Shown piece by piece: positions 42,951 to 51,644 of a stretch of DNA of 64,000 nt. A program made the translations under genes and the position numbers. The number at the start of each line of letters is the position of its first letter. Within the stretch, counting starts at the first letter, position 1. A model generated the notes under the pieces. It made no database searches. It saw only the letters and a program-made list of their open reading frames with translations, and was not told the origin of the DNA. Source of the stretch: Bacteroidota bacterium (GTDB taxonomy: Bacteria > Bacteroidota > Bacteroidia > Chitinophagales > Chitinophagaceae); the NCBI GenBank assembly GCA_016183765.1, contig JACPEA010000011.1, forward strand, positions 124,001 to 188,000, in the 5' to 3' direction.

Positions 42951-43447
42951 TCAGTCGATGTTACAATGAGTGTCATGCTTTCAGTTTTCTTCTTACTACA
43001 TGAGACTTATCTATTCTGGTAGTTTTTAAATCTACGGTTTGGGATATTAAAAATGTCACAGCTTCAAGCCTTTTTATCAAAGGTTGAGCAAGTCAATACT
43101 TTAAATCATTCGTTTTTTCGTCCAATGATTTGAGTGGAACTTTATTTAAAACAGGTGCTTATCTCCTTCCTCAACCGCTTATAAAATAATCCACATACAC
43201 TTTTTAAGCGAAAGACAGTTTACCTGTTTAGATGCGCAGCTATTAGTATAATCCAATGTTCTGCCGAAGTTATTTTACAGACAACCCCCTTACAGCGAAA
43301 AATAGTTTTCAGCAGAATAACCAATCAGGCAACGAATAGGTTAATTTCGGTGTCAGTAAACATTACCGGCACATAATAGGTTTTTGGCTGAATGCCTGGC
43401 TTATCTATTTTTGTGTCGACCTGTTGAAACATAAATCCAATATTCAC
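42951..43447. other. AT-rich gap without a supported gene
   Basis: I see no coding frame, RNA gene or strong hairpin. Base composition stays AT-rich as in the flanking 42468 gene, so the whole 42.1-43.4 kb stretch looks like an acquired or decaying patch. Confidence 0.5.
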
Positions 43448-43900
43448 ATGACACAGAAATGTTCGTTACTGTTAATCCTTTGTCTAAGTATCTGGTTTCT
43501 ACAATCTTGCGTTAGCTCCCGCGCAATGGCTCACATGATTTTCTATAACAATTCCGATAAAGAGGTCCCCATCCGTTTATCCATTACAAAAAACAACAAA
43601 AGCAACCCTCAGAAAATCCTACTTCATACCATACAACCTGGTTTACAGGAACTTGAGGTAGGCAGCTTTGCCAAAGGTGCTTATTCGGTTACGGCGGAAA
43701 CGGCAGACAGAACCCTGGTTGTGACAAAACCGGTTTCATTGGACACCGAAAGATGGATCATTCTGAATTATACCAGTGCCGACTCACTCAGCATTCAGAA
43801 AAAATACGGTTATGTAGATACCACTGTACTGAAAAAAGTGTATGGACGGTTCACCGGCATCGATATTTACAGTGAGAACCGCCGTCCGCCGTCTCTGTAA
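43448..43900 (+). CDS. hypothetical lipoprotein
   Basis: A 150-residue protein. MTQKCSLLLILCLSIWFLQSC is a lipoprotein signal with lipobox LQSC. The mature chain is beta-rich (MIFYNNSDKEVPIRLSI, KILLHTIQPGLQELEVGSF, AYSVTAETADRTLVV, WIILNYTSAD), consistent with a small Ig-like or jelly-roll domain. No family recognised. ATG at 43448 gives a clean signal, while 43424 adds eight polar residues. A strong hairpin follows. Confidence 0.6.
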   Translation: MTQKCSLLLILCLSIWFLQSCVSSRAMAHMIFYNNSDKEVPIRLSITKNNKSNPQKILLHTIQPGLQELEVGSFAKGAYSVTAETADRTLVVTKPVSLDTERWIILNYTSADSLSIQKKYGYVDTTVLKKVYGRFTGIDIYSENRRPPSL

Positions 43901-43930
43901 ATCAATCATCTATCACTGATATACACAACA

Positions 43931-43956
43931 CTGCCTGTTCTTTTCAGAACAGGCAG
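43931..43956. terminator. 11-bp perfect hairpin, likely terminator
   Basis: CTGCCTGTTCT and AGAACAGGCAG pair perfectly around a 4-base loop, 30 bases after the stop of the hypothetical lipoprotein gene. Only a weak T tract follows. The rest of the gap to 44192 shows nothing. Confidence 0.6.
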
Positions 43957-44191
43957 TTGCATATTGGATTTCAACTACGCTTCTATAACTCCTCACAGCT
44001 CTTTTTTATTGTGCAGGGGCGGTCATTCTGTAAAATTCTTCTCAACAGCGCCTTTAGTCTGTTCCATATTATAGAATCCGGCGGGGTTATGGCCATTCTT
44101 ATATTATTTCTCGGTTTTTATGTCCATGCCATCTGATATTTCGATAAATTCATGTCTCCTATTTTCTCAAAACAACCAACGATTGTTCAGT

Positions 44192-45682
44192 ATGAAAAAC
44201 AAACCCAATTCAGGTAACAACATTCAAAACACCCAAAATCAGGATTCACGCCGTTCCTTTATCCGGAATGCGGCATTGGCTGCGGCCGGATTCTACATTG
44301 TTCCGCGCCATGTATTGGGTCGCGGTTTTACCGCACCCAGCGATAAGCTGGTGGTAGCCGGCGTAGGCGCCGGTGGTAAGGGTGAAAGCGACCTCTGGAA
44401 TTTTTTCCAGAGCGGCAAAGCCGAGGTCGGTTTCCTCTGCGATGTGGATTCACGCCAAACACGCAAAAGCCGTGAACGCTATCCCAAAGCCAAACTCTAT
44501 ACAGACTACCGCGAAATGCTGGAGAAAGAGCACAAGAGCATTGATGCCGTTTCCGTTTCCACCCCAGATCATATGCACGCCGTAATTGGTATGGCCGCCA
44601 TGCAACTGGGTAAACACGTGTATATTCAAAAACCCCTTACCCACGATATTTATGAAGCCCGCATGTTGACCAAAGCAGCCCACGATCATAAAGTGGTTAC
44701 GCAAATGGGTAACCAGGGCGCTTCCGGCGATGGTGTGCGGCAACTGCAGGATTGGTACAACGCCGGCCTGATCGGCGATGTACACACTATCTACTGTTAT
44801 ACCGACCGGCCTGTTTGGCCGCAGGGCATCCCCTGGAGCAGCAATAAACCACCGGTTCCTGCCGAACTCGACTGGAACTTATGGCTGGGTACCGCTCCTT
44901 ACCGCGATTATGTAGAAAAGCTGGTTCCTTTTAACTGGCGCGGCTGGTGGGATTACGGTACCGGCGCATTGGGCGATATGGCCTGTCATATCATGGCTCC
45001 GGCCTTTGCTGTACTCGGCCTGGGTTATCCGGAATCTGCCGAGTGCAGTGTAGCTACTCCTTATATCGAAAACTGGACACGTGGTAATTATCCCGATTCC
45101 GGTCCGGTTTCTTCCTCTATCACTTTATCCTTCAGGGGTGCTAATGGTAAAGCCATTAAACTGCACTGGATGGATGGCGGTATACAACCCGAACGTCCTG
45201 ATGAACTGGGTCCTAATGAAATGATGGGAGACGGCGGTAACGGCGCCATCTTTATCGGCTCCAAAGGGAAAATGATGTGTGGCACTTATGGTATGTATCC
45301 TAACCTGTTACCTACCGCACGGACCAAGGAAACCTCAGTTCCGCAAACGGTTAAACGCGTTCCGAAAGGTGATGGAGGGCACTATGCCGCATGGGTAGAA
45401 GCTGCCATTGCCGGATATGGTTCTGAACAGGCCAAAAACCTCAGCTCCAATTTCGATATTGCCGGACCCTTGACCGAAAGCGTGTTGATGGGCAACCTGG
45501 CCATCCGCAGTTACAATATCAGCAGACCAGGTAAAGATGGCAGAGGCCGCGAAACCACTGTTTATCCCGGACGCAACATCAAACTCATGTGGGATGGACC
45601 CAATATGCGCATCACCAACTTTGACGAAGCCAACCAGTATGTGAAGAGAACCTATAGAGAAGGTTGGAGCCTGGGCGTGTAA
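44192..45682 (+). CDS. Tat-exported Gfo/Idh/MocA family oxidoreductase
   Basis: A 496-residue protein. The N-terminal Tat signal (SRRSFIRNAALAAAGFYIV, about 19-37) is followed by a Rossmann domain (KLVVAGVGAGGKGESD, VGFLCDVDSRQ, DAVSVSTPDHMHAVIG, KHVYIQKPLTHDIYEA). The C-terminal Gfo/Idh-type domain carries WWDYGTGALGDMACHIMA with the usual catalytic Asp/His. Such enzymes use tightly bound NAD and act on sugars or sugar-like glycosides. Export as a folded cofactor-bound protein fits Tat. It faces the catabolic genes that follow, ends in a terminator, and its likely role is 3-oxidation or re-reduction of a glycoside. The first ATG at 44120 adds residues not related to a signal. Confidence 0.87.
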   Translation: MKNKPNSGNNIQNTQNQDSRRSFIRNAALAAAGFYIVPRHVLGRGFTAPSDKLVVAGVGAGGKGESDLWNFFQSGKAEVGFLCDVDSRQTRKSRERYPKAKLYTDYREMLEKEHKSIDAVSVSTPDHMHAVIGMAAMQLGKHVYIQKPLTHDIYEARMLTKAAHDHKVVTQMGNQGASGDGVRQLQDWYNAGLIGDVHTIYCYTDRPVWPQGIPWSSNKPPVPAELDWNLWLGTAPYRDYVEKLVPFNWRGWWDYGTGALGDMACHIMAPAFAVLGLGYPESAECSVATPYIENWTRGNYPDSGPVSSSITLSFRGANGKAIKLHWMDGGIQPERPDELGPNEMMGDGGNGAIFIGSKGKMMCGTYGMYPNLLPTARTKETSVPQTVKRVPKGDGGHYAAWVEAAIAGYGSEQAKNLSSNFDIAGPLTESVLMGNLAIRSYNISRPGKDGRGRETTVYPGRNIKLMWDGPNMRITNFDEANQYVKRTYREGWSLGV

Positions 45683-45705
45683 AAATGAAGTTAGTTACCA
45701 TAACC

Positions 45706-45736
45706 AAAAGCGGCTCATATGATATGAGCCGCTTTT
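45706..45736. terminator. Rho-independent terminator
   Basis: A 15-bp stem (45706-45720 with 45722-45736) followed by a T run. It closes the Gfo/Idh/MocA gene. Confidence 0.9.
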
Positions 45737-45748
45737 TTTTGAGATGTC

Positions 45749-45825
45749 TTTTCACCGCAGAGAGACAGAGATCGCGCTGCGTTTTCTCTGCGATGACTCC
45801 GCGTCCGATGCGGCTCTGCGGTGAA
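45749..45825. repeat. gene-less paired CGCAGAG element (MITE-like)
   Basis: A 77-bp unit: a TTTTCACCGCAGAGAG-type half on the left, and a complete inverted 40-base half (45786-45825, ending CTCTGCGGTGAAC) on the right. Ends are the same as those of the GxxExxY cassette, but there is no room for a gene. It lies between two terminators, in the gap before 45918. Confidence 0.8.
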
Positions 45826-45841
45826 CAACACCTTGCATAAA

Positions 45842-45872
45842 AAAACTGCGGTTTACCAATAACCGCAGTTTT
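45842..45872. terminator. Rho-independent terminator of the minus-strand operon
   Basis: AAAACTGCGGTT pairs with AACCGCAGTTTT around a 7-base loop, 45 bases after the stop of the isomerase gene at 45918. Confidence 0.8.
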
Positions 45873-45917
45873 CATTTCTATCGTTTGCCTTACCTCAGTG
45901 AGTAAATAACTTCAGCT

Positions 45918-46790
45918 TTAATAACTAAAAGACTTCATATACTTAGCATCCGCTTCAGCACTCAATAACGGGGTACTGCCGGTAAAAGCTTCCTGTTCTA
46001 CAATATGGTATTTCAGGCCTTTTTCTGCACCTGTCTTCAGGATAGAGGCAAAATTGATTGTTCCTTTCCCAATCTGTACAGACTCATGCCCTTCTTTTGA
46101 ATTGGTTTTCGCCATGTCTTTTACATGACATAACCTGAAACGGCCCGGATGTTTGCTGAACCAGGCTTTGGGATCTTCACCTGCCGCTACTACCCAGTAG
46201 ATATCCATTTCAAAATCTACTGTGTCTTTATTGGTAGACGCCATCATTACCTCCTGAGGTACCTGTCCATTAACCGGTTTGAACGAGTAATCGTGGTTAT
46301 GGTAAGCAAAACGGATACCGTTCTTTTTACAGATGTCGCCGGCTTTATTGAACTTATCGGAATACCGTTTGAAATCATCAATGCTTTTCTGTGGGCCAAT
46401 GTACGGACAGATCAGGTATTTCATTCCGATAGCAGCAGCTTCTGCCGCTTTGCGTTCAAAATCATTTTCGATATTGCAATGTGCTGAAACAATGTTCAGG
46501 TTCAGCTCATCCATGTATTTTTTGAACTCGGTATTTTTCATACCCCAAAAGAAACCCTTGGGTCCTTCAAAACTTTCAATCATGCGGTATCCATAACTGG
46601 AGATCTTCCGTAAGGTTTCTTTGGCATTCAAAGCCATGTCTTCCTTCACCGTCCATAACTGGATACCAAATGCGGGAATATTTTTATACGGTGCCATATT
46701 CAGCAAAGACGATTTCCCCGCAAAGGGCAGCGATAAACCCAAAGCGGCAAAAGTACTGTTCCGTAAAAAGTCGCGCCTGTTAGTAGACAT
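45918..46790 (-). CDS. Tat-exported sugar phosphate isomerase/epimerase (AP endonuclease 2-type TIM barrel)
   Basis: A 290-residue protein with Tat signal NRRDFLRNSTFAALGLSLPFAG. The mature TIM-barrel has GIQLWTVKEDM, RMIESFEGPKG, IVSAHCNIEND, FAYHNHDYSF (metal/His motif), VDFEMDIYWV and YHIVEQEAF, the xylose-isomerase-like / IolE-IolI fold with metal-binding Glu/Asp/His. In 3-keto-glycoside loci such proteins act as isomerases or lyases. The start at 46790 (MSTNRRDF) is used. It is the last gene of the minus-strand operon 51469-45918. Confidence 0.85.
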   Translation of the reverse strand: MSTNRRDFLRNSTFAALGLSLPFAGKSSLLNMAPYKNIPAFGIQLWTVKEDMALNAKETLRKISSYGYRMIESFEGPKGFFWGMKNTEFKKYMDELNLNIVSAHCNIENDFERKAAEAAAIGMKYLICPYIGPQKSIDDFKRYSDKFNKAGDICKKNGIRFAYHNHDYSFKPVNGQVPQEVMMASTNKDTVDFEMDIYWVVAAGEDPKAWFSKHPGRFRLCHVKDMAKTNSKEGHESVQIGKGTINFASILKTGAEKGLKYHIVEQEAFTGSTPLLSAEADAKYMKSFSY

Positions 46791-46847
46791 ACAATAATCT
46801 TTATATGATGATAAAAAACTACCCATACCCTGAGTAGGACCTGATCA

Positions 46848-46885
46848 ATAATTACTAATTGCCAATTATTAATTCCTAATTACTA
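46848..46885. repeat. AATTA word repeat at the end of the subunit-3 gene
   Basis: AATAATTACTAATTGCC and ATTAATTCCTAATTAC form a small palindrome-rich array. It sits between the isomerase start and the stop codon of the subunit-3 gene at 46883. Confidence 0.45.
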
Positions 46886-47446
46886 GGTCGCCCAAGCTTT
46901 ATCTCCTTTTTTATAAGGAATGCAACCTTCGTACTTACCCGGAACCGCCACATAACGCAGGGCCTGTGTAGCACCTACTTCAGAAGTAAAGAAACCGGTG
47001 AGGGTCAGTTCTTTCATCATGCGGAAATAGTGGGTTGGCTGATCTTCTTTTTTGGTCTTCTGGTATTCCTTCTGCTCCTTGTCAAGCTCTACCAGCAGGT
47101 TATGACGCTGCTCAGCAGTACTTTCCATGAACGACTTGCCATTTTTCTTTTTGCTGGCCTCGTCCAGTTTTGAAATTCCTTCCATAAAGATCTTCTGGTC
47201 TTTTTCTTCGTAGCAGTCTCTTACCATTACCGTCATAAACTCGCCCACTTTAGCGGCTTTAGCGCCGGGTGTGCTGGTAGCGGGTAAAATGGTTTCTGCC
47301 ACTTCATCCAGGAAAGAAATATCAGACGCGGAGAAACTTACGCCTGCATCTGTTTTGGTTTTGCAGCCGGAGAGAAATGCTTCGGCGCCCAAAATAGTAC
47401 CACCCAGGAGCAATGCTACACTGGATAAGGCTTCTCTTCTATTCAT
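46883..47446 (-). CDS. gluconate 2-dehydrogenase subunit 3 family protein (GMC partner)
   Basis: A 187-residue protein. NRREALSSVALLLGG is a twin-arginine signal, and the later LSGC is lipobox-like, so the protein may be Tat-exported and lipid-anchored. The mature part has DISFLDEVAETILPATSTPGAKAAKVGEFM and YFRMMKELTLTGFFTSEVGATQ, matching PF13618. In membrane-bound FAD sugar dehydrogenases this small subunit carries the signal that exports the GMC catalytic subunit by hitch-hiking. The adjacent 47528 GMC gene has no signal peptide, consistent with that. Confidence 0.88.
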   Translation of the reverse strand: MNRREALSSVALLLGGTILGAEAFLSGCKTKTDAGVSFSASDISFLDEVAETILPATSTPGAKAAKVGEFMTVMVRDCYEEKDQKIFMEGISKLDEASKKKNGKSFMESTAEQRHNLLVELDKEQKEYQKTKKEDQPTHYFRMMKELTLTGFFTSEVGATQALRYVAVPGKYEGCIPYKKGDKAWAT

Positions 47447-47478
47447 GAGATTGATTTTTTAATGATGATTTGTCAATA

Positions 47479-47526
47479 GTGAGTGGTGAGTGCGGTTTTA
47501 GGACCCACTCACCGTTCACAATTCAC
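47479..47526. repeat. GTGAGT/CACTCACC hairpin between the two dehydrogenase genes
   Basis: GGTGAGTG at 47485-47492 is exactly complementary to CACTCACC at 47506-47513. The array continues to TTCACAATTCAC at 47526, 2 bases before the GMC stop codon (47528). Confidence 0.6.
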
Positions 47527-47527
47527 T

Positions 47528-49207
47528 TTATAAATTTTGTTTTTTCAATTCGCTAACTGCATAATCCGCTGCTCTCGCTGTAAATGCCATATAGGTCAGC
47601 GATGGGTTTACGCAGGCTGCCGATGTCATGAAAGCACCATCGGTAATAAACACGTTCGGTGCATCCCATACCTGGTTGTGTTTATTTACTACCGATTTTT
47701 TTGGATCAGCTCCCATACGGGCAGCACCCATTTCGTGAATACCGCGACCCTGGTAACCATTGGCATCCCAGCCTTTTACATCTTTTACACCGGCGGCTTC
47801 CAGCATTTCGATGGCATCCTTTTGCATGTCTTTACGCATCTTGAGCTCATTTTCTTTCAGCTCTGCATCGAACGACAATACATTCAGTCCCCATTTATCT
47901 TTCACATTTTTATCCAGCGTCACCTTATTGGAATGATCTGGCAGGATCTCTCCAAAACCACCCATACCCATGGTCCAGCCACCGGGTTCTGTCAAAGCAT
48001 CTTTGAATTCGCCTCCAATGCTCAGTTCGGCCACATCGCGACCCCAGCTCTGGCGACTGGCGCCTCCCTGGTAACCGAAGCCACGCAGGTATTCGCGCTT
48101 ATCACCAAACAGGTTCTGGTAACGTGGTATATAGATACCGTTGGCGCGGCGCCCGAAATAATATTTGTCTTCATAACCCTCCACTCTTCCACTGGCACCC
48201 ACACCCAGGTGATGGTCCATAATATTGTGACCCAGCTCTCCGCTGCTGCTGCCCAAACCTCCGGGCCATATATCAGTAGCAGAGTTCATCAGGATCCAGG
48301 CAGTATTAAACGTAGATGCATTCAGGAAAACGATCTTTGAATTGAACGTGTAGGTCTTGTTGGTCTCAGCATCCAGCACTTCTACACCCGTTGCTCTTTT
48401 TTTATCCTTATCATATAACACTTTGGTTACGATAGACCATGGACGCAGGGTAAGTTTTCCCGTCTTCATGGCTGCGGGTAAAGTAGACGACTGTGTACTG
48501 AAATAAGCGCCGAACGGACAACCCAGCCAGCACTTATTACGGAACTGGCAATTGGTCCTTCCTTCGTGAGCAACCGTTAGGTTGGCAGTACGTCCAATGA
48601 TCATAGAACGCGCACCTTTGTAATATTCCTTCATCCTGGCAGCTACATCTTTTTCAACACAGTTCATATCCATTGGTGGCAGAAACTGTCCGTCAGGTAA
48701 TTGTGTCAGTCCATCGCGGTTACCGCTGATACCTGCAAATTTTTCTACATAATCATACCAAGGTGCAATGTCCTTATAACGTACCGGCCAATCGATAGCG
48801 ATACCATCTTTGGCATTGGCTTCAAAATCGAAATCACTCCAACGGTAACTTTGCCTGCCCCACGTCAGAGAGCGGCCTCCTACATGATACCCACGGAACC
48901 AGTCGTAACGTTTTACCTCTGTGTACGGACTTTCCTTTTCATTCACCCAGTAATCCAGGTTGGTCTCATTCAGCGGGTAATCTCTTTTCAGCACAGGATA
49001 ATCCTTGATCATCTGTTGGGTCCTTCTTCCACGGTGCGGAAAATCCCAGGCTTCCTTGTTGGCATTTACATAATCTTTGATGTGCTCAATGTTACGTCCA
49101 CGCTCCAGCAGCAACACTTTGAGTCCCTTTTCAGTTAACTCTTTGGCTGCCCAGCCACCGCTGATTCCGGAGCCAACAACAATGGCATCAAATGTTTGAT
49201 CGGACAT
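47528..49207 (-). CDS. GMC family FAD-dependent sugar dehydrogenase
   Basis: A 559-residue flavoprotein. The N-terminal FAD motif is VVGSGISGGWAAKEL followed by LLLERG. Further marks are GGRSLTWGRQSYRW, NCQFRNKCWLGCPFGAY and the C-terminal MGAARMGADPKKSVVN with CVNPSLTYMAFTARAADY, the GMC active-site His/Asn region. It most resembles gluconate/glucoside-3-dehydrogenase catalytic subunits. It lacks its own signal and likely travels with the 46883 subunit. Electrons would leave to a c-type cytochrome such as that at 54105. The substrate is probably a sugar or glycoside; 3-oxidation is inferred from context. Confidence 0.87.
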   Translation of the reverse strand: MSDQTFDAIVVGSGISGGWAAKELTEKGLKVLLLERGRNIEHIKDYVNANKEAWDFPHRGRRTQQMIKDYPVLKRDYPLNETNLDYWVNEKESPYTEVKRYDWFRGYHVGGRSLTWGRQSYRWSDFDFEANAKDGIAIDWPVRYKDIAPWYDYVEKFAGISGNRDGLTQLPDGQFLPPMDMNCVEKDVAARMKEYYKGARSMIIGRTANLTVAHEGRTNCQFRNKCWLGCPFGAYFSTQSSTLPAAMKTGKLTLRPWSIVTKVLYDKDKKRATGVEVLDAETNKTYTFNSKIVFLNASTFNTAWILMNSATDIWPGGLGSSSGELGHNIMDHHLGVGASGRVEGYEDKYYFGRRANGIYIPRYQNLFGDKREYLRGFGYQGGASRQSWGRDVAELSIGGEFKDALTEPGGWTMGMGGFGEILPDHSNKVTLDKNVKDKWGLNVLSFDAELKENELKMRKDMQKDAIEMLEAAGVKDVKGWDANGYQGRGIHEMGAARMGADPKKSVVNKHNQVWDAPNVFITDGAFMTSAACVNPSLTYMAFTARAADYAVSELKKQNL

Positions 49208-49300
49208 GATTCTGTTTGTTTATTGGTTTATGGTTACTTGTTCTCTATAAAAAATTAAGAATGGAATGTGACGAATTCATCCGGCCCATTCATCCTTTTA

Positions 49301-50185
49301 TCACACATCACATAACATCACCGCGTTCTTCAATGATCCCAATGCATCGGCGGCTGTGGGAATGAATTCCTGCGCCACATATCCCGTGAACCCGGTAGCC
49401 AGGATCGCTTTCATGATGGCCGGATAATTCAGCTCCTGCGTTTCATCGATCTCATGCCTGCCCGGTACACCTGCCGTATGGTAATGGCCGATATACGTAT
49501 GGTAATCACGGATGGTACGGATCACATCTCCCTCATCGATCTGCATATGGTAGATATCGTATAATAACCTGAAGTTGGGCGAGCCGATACGTTTACAGAG
49601 TTCTACCCCCCATGCCGTATGGTCGCACATATAATCCTTGTGATCGATCTTGCTGTTCAGCAGTTCCATCGTCAGTACCACACCTCTTTTCTCAGCCTGG
49701 CCTACGATCTGCTTCAGTCCTTCCACACAGTTCTTCAGACCGGTCTCATCATCCATACCATTGCGGTTACCGCTAGCGCAGAAAAGGTTGGTGAAGCCGG
49801 CATCTGCAACCAGGTCGATATGTTCGGTATAACTTTTGATCAAAGTGGCATGATACTGCCTGTCGTTCCAGCCTTTGGTCAACCCGATCTCAGCGCCATT
49901 ACACATGGTTGAAGCCAGGTTGTATTTTTTGAGGGTGGCCCAGTCTTTGGGACCCACCAGGTCGATCCCTTTTAAACCGATCCGGTTAGCTGCCACACAA
50001 AGTTCATCAAGACTTATGTTGCCAAAACACCAGCGACATACCGAATGCTGGATATTACCTTTCAGCATAGCTGTTTTTTTTTCGCCGGCGGCAAAAGCGG
50101 GCACAGCGGCGGCACCTGCAGCAAGTGCAGCAGAACCTGCAAGTATGTTCTTGATCGCTTTTCTTCTGTTCGAATATGGAGGCAT
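49301..50185 (-). CDS. Tat-exported hydroxypyruvate isomerase-like TIM-barrel protein
   Basis: A 294-residue protein with Tat signal NRRKAIKNILAGSAALAAGAAAVPAFAA. The mature part has HSVCRWCFGNISLDELCVAANRIGLKGIDLVG, LTMELLNSKIDHKDYMCD, FRLLYDIYHMQIDEGDVIRTIRDY, and YVAQEFIP, the hydroxypyruvate isomerase (Hyi/YgbM) type of xylose-isomerase-like barrel, with metal-binding Glu, Asp and His residues. Tat export shows that it works in the periplasm, unlike E. coli Hyi. It is likely a sugar-keto isomerase or lyase of the locus. Confidence 0.83.
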   Translation of the reverse strand: MPPYSNRRKAIKNILAGSAALAAGAAAVPAFAAGEKKTAMLKGNIQHSVCRWCFGNISLDELCVAANRIGLKGIDLVGPKDWATLKKYNLASTMCNGAEIGLTKGWNDRQYHATLIKSYTEHIDLVADAGFTNLFCASGNRNGMDDETGLKNCVEGLKQIVGQAEKRGVVLTMELLNSKIDHKDYMCDHTAWGVELCKRIGSPNFRLLYDIYHMQIDEGDVIRTIRDYHTYIGHYHTAGVPGRHEIDETQELNYPAIMKAILATGFTGYVAQEFIPTAADALGSLKNAVMLCDV

Positions 50186-50227
50186 ATAATAATCGGGGAC
50201 TTAAAAATATATATACTCAGCTATCTT

Positions 50228-51469
50228 TTAGGCTGCTGCTAATTTTGATGCCTGTTTTCTTCCACGCATATATAACAGCAGTATGGCAAAAGCTACCGAA
50301 AGAACCACTGGTATGATCAGTGTGGCGTTCAGCACTTCCGGACCGGCCAGCTTTTTGGCTTCATTCATAGCAGCTTCTGAAGTATCTCCGGCAGGCAGTT
50401 TGGCATTGACCAGCTCGTCATAATATTCACCCATAAAAACCGTGTACACCGAAACGGCAAACATGCCGGCACCTCCCATCAGGTTCATACCCACAGCACC
50501 CGTTTTGGGCAGGTTCTCCGAAACAAAACCCAGCATGGTAGGCCAGAAATAACAAACCCCCATACCAAATATGATGGCACCCACAAAAAGCATATTACCT
50601 GAACTATGACCAAGCAGGTACAAACCCGCCGCAGAAAGAATAGCAGAGATCAGTAATACACCCGTTGGTGAGAACCTGTGCACCACCGGACCTGCAAAAC
50701 CCCGGCCAATCACCATGATGCCCGTTTCAATGGTCAGCAGCAGGATAGCATTATCAGATACATTCTTTAATAATACATCGATCCACTGACCTGTAAACAG
50801 TTCGGTGATCGCTGTTCCAAACATCAGGATGATCATGACAATGAACAGCGGACTCAGCAGGGCCTTGTACATTTCGCCCGCAGATACGCCACTGGCCACC
50901 CTTTCTGTAACCGGGAATTCCAGTTTGCTGAACAGGAAACCATAGATCAGGGTAGGGATGGCCATCAGGCCCACCTGCACCTGCCAGCCAATACCTGCTT
51001 TGTCAAGAAAGTATACAAGTAATGTACCAATTACGATACCACCGGGGAACCACAAGTGGAAGTGGTTCAGCTTGGTGGTTTTATTATCAGCATAAATGGT
51101 GGCCACCAACGGATTACAGGCAGCTTCTACCGTACCATTAGCAATACCGATACAGAGTGTTGAAATGAACAGGCTCCAGTAACCGCCTGCAAATATGGTT
51201 AACAGGATCCCCGCCAGGTGAAACACAAATGCCACGATGAGCAAACGTTTCATACCGATCACATCCACCACAAAACCACCAATGATCACTGCCAGCGGAA
51301 AACCCCAGAATGCAGTGGCAGCAATAGTTCCCAACTGCCCTGCATTCAGCTCGAACTGAACGCCCAGGCGACCTAATATACCAGCACGAATTCCAAAAGA
51401 GAGAGAAGTTACTAATAAAGCCAGGCAACTGGCCACGAATAATTGGCTACGTTGAGGGGTAGTCTGCAT
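50228..51469 (-). CDS. MFS sugar transporter
   Basis: A 413-residue protein with 12 predicted membrane segments. It has the FGIRAGILGRLG, GGFVVDVIGMKRLLIVAF and NHFHLWFPGG segments and GFVSENLPKTGAVGMNLMGGAGM near the C-terminal half, a pattern seen in FucP/NarK-like sugar MFS carriers. It probably imports the keto sugar or cleavage product made by the periplasmic enzymes. It opens the minus-strand operon (MFS, isomerase, GMC, subunit 3, isomerase). Start MQTTPQRSQ at 51469 is preferred over 51496. Confidence 0.85.
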   Translation of the reverse strand: MQTTPQRSQLFVASCLALLVTSLSFGIRAGILGRLGVQFELNAGQLGTIAATAFWGFPLAVIIGGFVVDVIGMKRLLIVAFVFHLAGILLTIFAGGYWSLFISTLCIGIANGTVEAACNPLVATIYADNKTTKLNHFHLWFPGGIVIGTLLVYFLDKAGIGWQVQVGLMAIPTLIYGFLFSKLEFPVTERVASGVSAGEMYKALLSPLFIVMIILMFGTAITELFTGQWIDVLLKNVSDNAILLLTIETGIMVIGRGFAGPVVHRFSPTGVLLISAILSAAGLYLLGHSSGNMLFVGAIIFGMGVCYFWPTMLGFVSENLPKTGAVGMNLMGGAGMFAVSVYTVFMGEYYDELVNAKLPAGDTSEAAMNEAKKLAGPEVLNATLIIPVVLSVAFAILLLYMRGRKQASKLAAA

Positions 51470-51644
51470 GTCGTTAGAATTAATATAGAAAAACAATCTG
51501 TGGTTAAATGTAATTTTTTATTTTTAAAACTGGATTGATAAAATCGGTTGAACATCAATTTTTTTTATAAGCTTTACAGGTAACAGCGGTTTTTGACCCG
51601 ACATATTAAAATAATATCAGCATTTCATAAAAAAGTATCAAAAT
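51470..51644. promoter_or_regulatory. divergent promoter region of the sugar locus
   Basis: The 175-bp gap between the divergent operons is AT-rich, with long A/T runs, so it must hold promoters for both directions. No operator palindrome could be defined and no regulator gene lies in the locus. Confidence 0.4.
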
